Part shown: positions 59,069 to 64,000 of the stretch, piece after piece
Layout: the number at the start of each line of letters is the position of its first letter
Numbering within the stretch: position 1 is the first letter of the stretch
From: Desulfobacula sp.
Lineage (GTDB): Bacteria > Desulfobacterota > Desulfobacteria > Desulfobacterales > Desulfobacteraceae
Reading direction: 5' to 3'
Assembly: GCF_014237455.1 (NCBI RefSeq)
Contig: NZ_JABZFL010000096.1
Span: forward strand, 62,001-126,000
DNA: 64,000 nucleotides
Program-made: the position numbers and the translations under genes
Notes under the pieces: model-generated
The model's database searches: none
Told to the model about the DNA's origin: nothing
The model's input: only the letters and a program-made list of their open reading frames with translations

Positions 59069-59230
59069 ATGGAACTGATTAAAATTATAATAGCGGTTAT
59101 TCTTCCACCATTAGGTGTTTTTTTACAGGTCGGCATTGGCAAACATTTCTGGCTCAACATCCTTTTAACAATTTTAGGATACATTCCGGGCATCATTCAT
59201 GCCATATGGGTGATCGCAAAAAATAAATAG
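59069..59230 (+). CDS. Small membrane protein, Pmp3/YqaE family (UPF0057)
   Basis: A 53-residue protein, MELIKIIIAVILPPLGVFLQ at the start and LLTILGYIPGIIHAIWVI at the end: two membrane helices with the diagnostic PPLGVF and GYIPGIIHA motifs. The family is linked to membrane potential and salt or cold stress. ACAGGAG stands 7 bp upstream. It is the only plus-strand gene in this stretch. The preceding 224 bp (58845-59068) is AT-rich with no recognised feature. Confidence 0.9.
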   Translation: MELIKIIIAVILPPLGVFLQVGIGKHFWLNILLTILGYIPGIIHAIWVIAKNK

Positions 59231-59288
59231 TACCCAAACAAAAACCGCCAATTTCCCGATTACTGCGTTGGGCAATAAACAAACCAAT

Positions 59289-60866
59289 TTATAAGGATAT
59301 CTTATCGCCGGGCCCGGGGATAAATGTATCATACCCTTTTTCTTGAAGATGCTTGGCAAACGCAGCACTTTGAGTCTCTTCTCCATGGACAATACCAATT
59401 TTCTTTATTCGAAGATTTGACCCTGTAACAATTCTTTCCAGTTCATGTTTGTCTGCGTGGGCACTGAATCCGCCGATTTTTTCAACTTTTGCAAGCAGGG
59501 GATAACTTTTTCCAAGTATCTTTATTTCAGGCGGTTCGCCTTTATTTCCTGATTCAGTGGTTTCAGCTCCCAGTTCCTGAATCCGTCTGCCCAGAGTATT
59601 TTCAGCCATATACCCCACCAGCAGAATGGTATTTTTCGGATTATGAATCTTATATCTAAGGTGATGCAGGATCCTTCCGGCTTCACACATTCCCGAAGCA
59701 GAGATCACCACATGGGATGAAGTGTCCTTTGTCAACTGCATGGATTCTTCCACTGTCTGAACAAATTTAATTTTATCAAAATGAAACGGATTTTCTCCCT
59801 TTTCAAGAAAAGTTTCATGGGTTTCCTTATCATATGTTTCCGGATGGTCGCCAAACACCTTGGTGATGTTGGAGGCAAGGGGACTGTCCACATATATGGG
59901 ACGTCTGGGCACCTCGCCTTTGTCATAAAGTTCATGAAGGATATAAATCAGTTCCTGGGTTCTGCCAAAAGCAAAAGAAGGAATAATCACAGATCCGCCC
60001 CTTTCAAATGTATCGTTCAGAACCTTTTTCAGGCTTGACCCCAGGTCTTCAACCGGCTCATGTTCCCGGTCCCCATAGGTACTTTCTGTAATAAACAAAT
60101 CAATGTCCCTGTCTTCTTCATCAAATATCAGGGTCGGATCTTTTAATATCGGTTTTCCAAACCGTCCCACATCTCCGGTATACAGAATCCGGGTGGTTTT
60201 ATCATTTCTTTTGATGGTCACCACTGAAAAAGCAGATCCAAGAATATGGCCTGCCACATAAAATTTTACCGTGGTATCTTTACCAATGGTTATAGGATAA
60301 TGAAAAGGATATCCATCAATAAAACCAAGGGCCTGTTTTGCTTCGTCCATGGTATACAGCGGCGTGACAATATCAAGCTCATGCTGTTTTTGAAGCTTAT
60401 GAATGGCTTCGACGTTGAGTTCATGAGCGTTCCTTTTCAACATTTTTTTTATATCATTTCTTTCCTTATTAGAAACCTTCTGTTTTACATTATTTTGTTC
60501 CAATTGACGCAAAAAGGATCTAAGTAATTTGTAATTTAAATATTGTGCATCTGATTCCTGGATATGACCGCTGTCCATCAGCATATAATCCAGGGCATCT
60601 GCCGTGGGTCGGGTGGTCACCACCCTGCCGGAAAAGCCGTTGCCTGTCAGCACGGGAATACGGCCTGAGTGATCGATATGAGCATGGGATAAAATCATGT
60701 TGGTGATCTGATGCCTATCTATGGGAAAAATTTTATTTTTTTCTTTACTTTCTTTTCGCCTGCCCTGAAACATACCACAATCAAACAGAATCCGGTCCGT
60801 ACCCGTATCCAGAAGATGCATTGAACCTGTCACTTCGCCTGCTGCGCCATAGAATGTTACATCCAT
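59289..60866 (-). CDS. Beta-CASP metallo-beta-lactamase-fold hydrolase (RNase-like)
   Basis: About 525 residues. The metallo-beta-lactamase metal site is SHAHIDHSGRIP (about 58), with a later YTGDVGRFG. The beta-CASP part shows VDSPLASNITKVF, SASGMCEAGRILHHL (about 390) and GFSAHADKHELE near the end, all typical of RNA-processing enzymes of the YsH1/RNase J relatives. An acidic/basic insert at about 120-165 is variable. No KH or other RNA-binding domain is seen. ATG at 60866 (GAGGT upstream) is preferred over a start five codons earlier. Confidence 0.88.
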   Translation of the reverse strand: MDVTFYGAAGEVTGSMHLLDTGTDRILFDCGMFQGRRKESKEKNKIFPIDRHQITNMILSHAHIDHSGRIPVLTGNGFSGRVVTTRPTADALDYMLMDSGHIQESDAQYLNYKLLRSFLRQLEQNNVKQKVSNKERNDIKKMLKRNAHELNVEAIHKLQKQHELDIVTPLYTMDEAKQALGFIDGYPFHYPITIGKDTTVKFYVAGHILGSAFSVVTIKRNDKTTRILYTGDVGRFGKPILKDPTLIFDEEDRDIDLFITESTYGDREHEPVEDLGSSLKKVLNDTFERGGSVIIPSFAFGRTQELIYILHELYDKGEVPRRPIYVDSPLASNITKVFGDHPETYDKETHETFLEKGENPFHFDKIKFVQTVEESMQLTKDTSSHVVISASGMCEAGRILHHLRYKIHNPKNTILLVGYMAENTLGRRIQELGAETTESGNKGEPPEIKILGKSYPLLAKVEKIGGFSAHADKHELERIVTGSNLRIKKIGIVHGEETQSAAFAKHLQEKGYDTFIPGPGDKISL

Positions 60867-60905
60867 AAATACCTCAATCATTGTTGTAGGGTTATAAAGG
60901 TCTTT

Positions 60906-61661
60906 TTATTTATTAAAAACCTTTTTCAAAAGTTCCGTTGTTCGCTTGGCAGAATTCTGCCGGATGGCAGCCTCTTCTTCTGCCATATAATAAAATATGC
61001 CGTCCATTCCTTTTTCAATCACATGATCGGTCAGATTAGATTTTACATCCGGCACAAACGGAAGTGCTTTGTATTCTTTCATCATATTGTCATAGGCCTG
61101 TACTGCCCCGACTTCTGACAGGCTGTCCTCTATCACGGGTTTCATTTCCCGGGCAAGATCCGGTGACATCTTCCCTTTAAAATATTGAGTAGCAGCATCA
61201 TCGGGCCCGTTATAAATCTCTTTCACATCCTGAAATGTCATCTGGGAAATGGCATTATGAAATAATTGTTTTGCCCTTGGTGTTGCAGTTTCTGCTGCCC
61301 TGTTCAGCTTTAATTCAAGATTCTCAAAAAGATACGACATCCCCACCTTATCCAGTATGGATTTCACTTTATTAAGGGTTTCCGGCAAGGGGATATGGAT
61401 ATTTGAATCATTATTAAACCCGTCTTGGGCCCCCAATTGATTCACTACATTACCTGATCCGACTTTAAGCGCTTCTTTGAGCCCGGCTCCGATTTCTTCA
61501 ATCGTCAGCTCACCTGCTTTATCGCCTATTCCAAATGACTTTAAAATCTCACTGCCCTTATTCAGCCAGGAATTACCGGCAAAAACCTGTGCCGACAACA
61601 TCAGCGTGACTACGATAACCACTTGCATCATCCATAAACAGTTAGTGTTTATGTTTTTCAT
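60906..61661 (-). CDS. Exported DUF4197 protein
   Basis: A 251-residue protein with a Sec signal (about 1-28, LMLSAQVFA-GN). The mature part is helical and carries the DUF4197 pattern: LTIEEIGAGLKEALKVG, NIHIPLPETLNKV, NRAAETATPRAKQLF, MTFQDVKEIYNGPDDAATQYFK. Family function is unknown; it is common in envelopes of Gram-negative bacteria. It overlaps the DUF4126 gene by 20 bp, so the two are translated together. Confidence 0.87.
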   Translation of the reverse strand: MKNINTNCLWMMQVVIVVTLMLSAQVFAGNSWLNKGSEILKSFGIGDKAGELTIEEIGAGLKEALKVGSGNVVNQLGAQDGFNNDSNIHIPLPETLNKVKSILDKVGMSYLFENLELKLNRAAETATPRAKQLFHNAISQMTFQDVKEIYNGPDDAATQYFKGKMSPDLAREMKPVIEDSLSEVGAVQAYDNMMKEYKALPFVPDVKSNLTDHVIEKGMDGIFYYMAEEEAAIRQNSAKRTTELLKKVFNK

Positions 61662-62325
61662 TTTCTTCCTCCGTTATCAAATCGCCGCTACTGTCCAGCT
61701 TTAACTCCCTATGTTTATTTTTCATGCCAAAAATTCTGCCCAGGAACGCAAAAAACTTTTTAATAGCCCCCCACAACCTGGGTAAAAACCATATCAATAA
61801 AAGAATAAACAGAATCAATATCACCAAAAACACCCAAGGGTGAACAAGAGCTGCCCACACCCCTGTGATCACTGCCACATCTTCAAGAACAGAGGCGGTC
61901 CAGTTGGATACCGGCTCGGGAGAAGTATTAATCAACAGGCGGGTGCCGGATTTGGCCGCATGGGTGCCGGCGGAAAGCCCTCCCCCTAAAATGCCTGCCG
62001 CAACTGCAACAGCCGGATTCACATCACCCACAGCGCCCGCAGCCAGAAGAACGCCTGCCGGGATTCTCACAAAGGTGTGCAGGGTATCCCATCCCGTATC
62101 AACTCCCGGAATCTTATCGGCAACAAATTCAACAACATACATCAGCCCTGCTGCCCCGATTACCAAGGGATTCATTAATATTTCAAGACTTTGGGGCAAA
62201 ACAATATTGTCTGTGACTCCCAAAAGTCCTAAGACCAAAACGGTGGCATATAAATTAATGCCACTGCCCCAGGCAGCCCCCATAGTCAATGAAATAGTTT
62301 CTATAATCTGATTAAAATCATCCAT
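61642..62325 (-). CDS. DUF4126 membrane protein
   Basis: A 227-residue integral membrane protein with five or six helices. LTMGAAWGSGINLYATVLVLGLLG, ADKIPGVDTGWDTLHTFVRIPAGVLLAAG and GGGLSAGTHAAKSGTRLLINTSPEPVSNW are DUF4126 features. A long hydrophobic stretch near 165-190 is followed by a basic and acidic tail. Function unknown; proposed transporter-like. Lies between the AsmA-like and DUF4197 genes, a probable envelope operon. Confidence 0.88.
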   Translation of the reverse strand: MDDFNQIIETISLTMGAAWGSGINLYATVLVLGLLGVTDNIVLPQSLEILMNPLVIGAAGLMYVVEFVADKIPGVDTGWDTLHTFVRIPAGVLLAAGAVGDVNPAVAVAAGILGGGLSAGTHAAKSGTRLLINTSPEPVSNWTASVLEDVAVITGVWAALVHPWVFLVILILFILLLIWFLPRLWGAIKKFFAFLGRIFGMKNKHRELKLDSSGDLITEEENEKHKH

Positions 62326-62346
62326 ACGTTATCAATAAGTTCTCTT

Positions 62347-64000
62347 TTAGTTAGTCAAACCCGGGAACAGGCTTTTAATCTGCTTTTTAACATCTTCCTT
62401 AACAGATTCAATTTTTTCTTCCTGGCCTTCTTTTGTGCCCAATATTTGCTTTAATCCTTCTGCATCCGGTATAACGCCGCTGTCGAGCATTCCTTTCAGA
62501 TCCGGTCGAATTTTAGGATCAGAAAAAGAGCCTGTTATCAGAACAGGTACCATCAGACCCGATCTCTGTTCGGTGTCCCCCTGGCCTTTCAGGGTGGCAA
62601 CAAATTTAGGTTCTACCCTTAAATCAAGCAACTCTTTTACAAGATTGGTCTTTCCGGTTACAATTACCCGGATCAAAGGAGAAATCAGACTGGCTCCGTT
62701 TGTATTGACCAGACCATTCTTTGCCGTAAAAGGAATCTTCAATTCTGCAAAATCCGTTCTAGGCTTTTTTGTCAGCTGCTCTCCCATTCCAAAGCTGGAT
62801 TTAACATTTCGCACCGCATTGGCAAGATCGATACCGATAATTGCACCATCCGTAAATAAGAGTTCTCCCTGCCCGGTCAATGTCTGCTTAATCATATCAG
62901 GTGTTTCACCCGTCATGGAAAGCCCTATATTGGTTTTCAGTGTTCCTTCAATCAATTCCTTTTGCAGGGCATCTTTCATCAAAGGGCCTGCCTGAATCCC
63001 TTTGGCATCAATTGTCACATTTGTCCTTGGGTTTCTTTTTTGAACATTAAACTCAAGTTTTGATGCAACACTTCCCTGGTAAAGATTCAAGCCCAACGGA
63101 TCTATGGTGATAATACCGTTTTTTGCCAGGATATGGATATCAACATTCTCAATGGTTGCGCCGTGGGCCTTTAATTTCTCGATCTTAACTTTCCCGTCAA
63201 GAACCAGTTTTCTTAAAGGACCATAATCTGTTTTTTTCTTTGCAGGCTCAGCAGATTTTGCCTTTTTCGCGGGTGTGCCTCCCGTCTGAGATGTTTCTTC
63301 TTTTGCCGGGGGTTCCGGCAGATACCGGTCAAGGTCGATTCCATCCAGGTGGACGTCAAATTTCAGGTTGGGTTTAAAAAACTCTTTGACCGAAGCGGCA
63401 ACTGCCAACCTGGAATCATCCAGAAGCAACTCACCGTCAGACAGAGATATACTGTCTTTGTTTCCTTTTATACGTACTTTTAAAGCGACTGCATCCAATA
63501 CTTTTGGATCTTTTGTCTGAACTGGAAAATCAATATTCATCACTGCCAAAAATTTTCTGGGTGAAAAAGAAGATACATTGAGCTCAAGATCAATAGTCTG
63601 GCTGACCAGGGGATCAATAAGAGTCCCTTTAAATTTTACTTCCAGCTCTTCCAGGGCTTTTAAAACAAAATCCAGAGCAATGGTCCCTTTACCGGGCTCC
63701 TTCCCAATGGGGCCGGCTGTCCCATCAAGAGAAACGGGTTTCCCGTCTATCTTGGCACTAAATGAGAGCCCTACGGGATTTTCAAGACTGATATTCTCTA
63801 AATTAAGATTCAGATCCGATATTTCTTTTTTAACACCTGATCCCTGATCAACATAAATTAACTGACCGTTTGTAATGGAGAAATTATCTACCAGCAATGC
63901 TTCAATCGGCAACCCCTGTCCTGTTGACGATTTTTCTCTCTTCTTTTCCCTATGCGCTTTTTTCTCTTGTTGTTTGCCAATCCCCTGCCAGTTGGCGTCA
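62347..64000 (-). CDS. AsmA-family envelope protein, partial (cut by the right edge)
   Basis: The frame is open from the stop at 62347 to the window end, so the N-terminus and its membrane anchor are missing. An internal TTG at 63912 is not a true start: coding continues upstream (residues DANWQGIG and a basic EKKAHREKKREK stretch). The visible 551 residues have the repetitive beta-rich AsmA pattern, such as VDNFSITNGQLIYVDQ, DLNLNLENISLENPVGLSFSAKIDGKPVSLDG and a C-terminal LLFTDGAIIGIDLANAVRN with LPVLITGSFSDPKIRPDL. AsmA proteins span or line the periplasm and affect outer-membrane lipid transport or assembly. Probably the first gene of the operon with DUF4126 and DUF4197. Confidence 0.87.
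   Translation of the reverse strand, partial: DANWQGIGKQQEKKAHREKKREKSSTGQGLPIEALLVDNFSITNGQLIYVDQGSGVKKEISDLNLNLENISLENPVGLSFSAKIDGKPVSLDGTAGPIGKEPGKGTIALDFVLKALEELEVKFKGTLIDPLVSQTIDLELNVSSFSPRKFLAVMNIDFPVQTKDPKVLDAVALKVRIKGNKDSISLSDGELLLDDSRLAVAASVKEFFKPNLKFDVHLDGIDLDRYLPEPPAKEETSQTGGTPAKKAKSAEPAKKKTDYGPLRKLVLDGKVKIEKLKAHGATIENVDIHILAKNGIITIDPLGLNLYQGSVASKLEFNVQKRNPRTNVTIDAKGIQAGPLMKDALQKELIEGTLKTNIGLSMTGETPDMIKQTLTGQGELLFTDGAIIGIDLANAVRNVKSSFGMGEQLTKKPRTDFAELKIPFTAKNGLVNTNGASLISPLIRVIVTGKTNLVKELLDLRVEPKFVATLKGQGDTEQRSGLMVPVLITGSFSDPKIRPDLKGMLDSGVIPDAEGLKQILGTKEGQEEKIESVKEDVKKQIKSLFPGLTN

Noticed and set aside
63912-63914. TTG at 63912 as the start of the AsmA-like gene
   Set aside because: The frame continues open with plausible AsmA sequence to the window edge and no ribosome-binding site precedes the TTG.
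1-64000. CRISPR array
   Set aside because: No set of regularly spaced identical 24-40-bp repeats was found; the direct repeats seen are the 279-bp duplication and the 16-bp pair.

Overview
The window reads as chromosome of an anaerobic Desulfobacterota bacterium, most like a sulfate reducer of the Desulfobacterales. This is inferred from gene content, not from a marker gene. The evidence is dense acyl-CoA catabolism, a CooC-type nickel-insertion ATPase, an AmmeMemoRadiSam enzyme, a likely futalosine-type menaquinone group, paralogous AMP-forming acyl-CoA ligases and a moderately AT-rich base composition.

Layout. 1-3.1 kb: two divergent histidine kinases, the left one cut by the window edge. 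3.1-14 kb: an acyl-CoA ligase-like protein, then a complete branched-chain-type ABC importer (livG, acyl-CoA ligase, livH, livM, livK, livF) with a second ligase inside the operon, a universal-stress/receiver fusion, and a convergent M24 peptidase. 14-20.3 kb (minus): 3-hydroxybutyryl-CoA dehydrogenase, thiolase, a fused isobutyryl-CoA mutase (IcmF) and a TetR regulator. 20.6-28 kb (plus): acyl-CoA dehydrogenase, methylglutaconyl-CoA hydratase-like protein, carboxyltransferase, HMG-CoA-lyase-like protein, XRE-cupin regulator and acetoacetyl-CoA synthetase. Together these resemble leucine/isovalerate and isobutyrate/butyrate oxidation to acetyl-CoA. The same GAGCGCTC palindrome lies before the ligase gene (3.1 kb), before tetR and before the dehydrogenase, which suggests one TetR regulon.

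28-33.5 kb: small housekeeping and accessory genes, including a His-rich lipoprotein with a fresh internal duplication, ferritin, a SpoU methyltransferase, ApbE and a YhcC-type radical SAM protein.

33.5-38.6 kb is the accessory highlight: a chromosomal integron. An IntI-type integrase on the minus strand faces away from a plus-strand cassette array: HNH nuclease, methyltransferase, GNAT, then a Phd/ParE-type toxin-antitoxin pair. Cassette boundaries can be read because each cassette's first bases are complementary to the start of its own attC. The second attC carries what looks like a 55-bp hairpin insertion. The array then decays into a probable group II intron 3' remnant, a repeat and a gutted dimethylargininase pseudogene.

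38.6-46.4 kb: a multi-HTH protein, mnmG, a DnaJ-like chaperone, hpt, an acidic zinc-ribbon membrane protein, tRNA-Met(CAT), and queD-queE-queC for queuosine. 46.4-64 kb (almost all minus): GlcF-like Fe-S protein, serB, MFS transporter, CCA-adding enzyme, UbiX/UbiA/AmrS/methyltransferase (probably menaquinone), CooC, Lon-family protease, acyl-ACP thioesterase, a 53-residue Pmp3/YqaE protein (plus), a beta-CASP hydrolase, DUF4197, DUF4126 and an AsmA-like protein running off the right edge.
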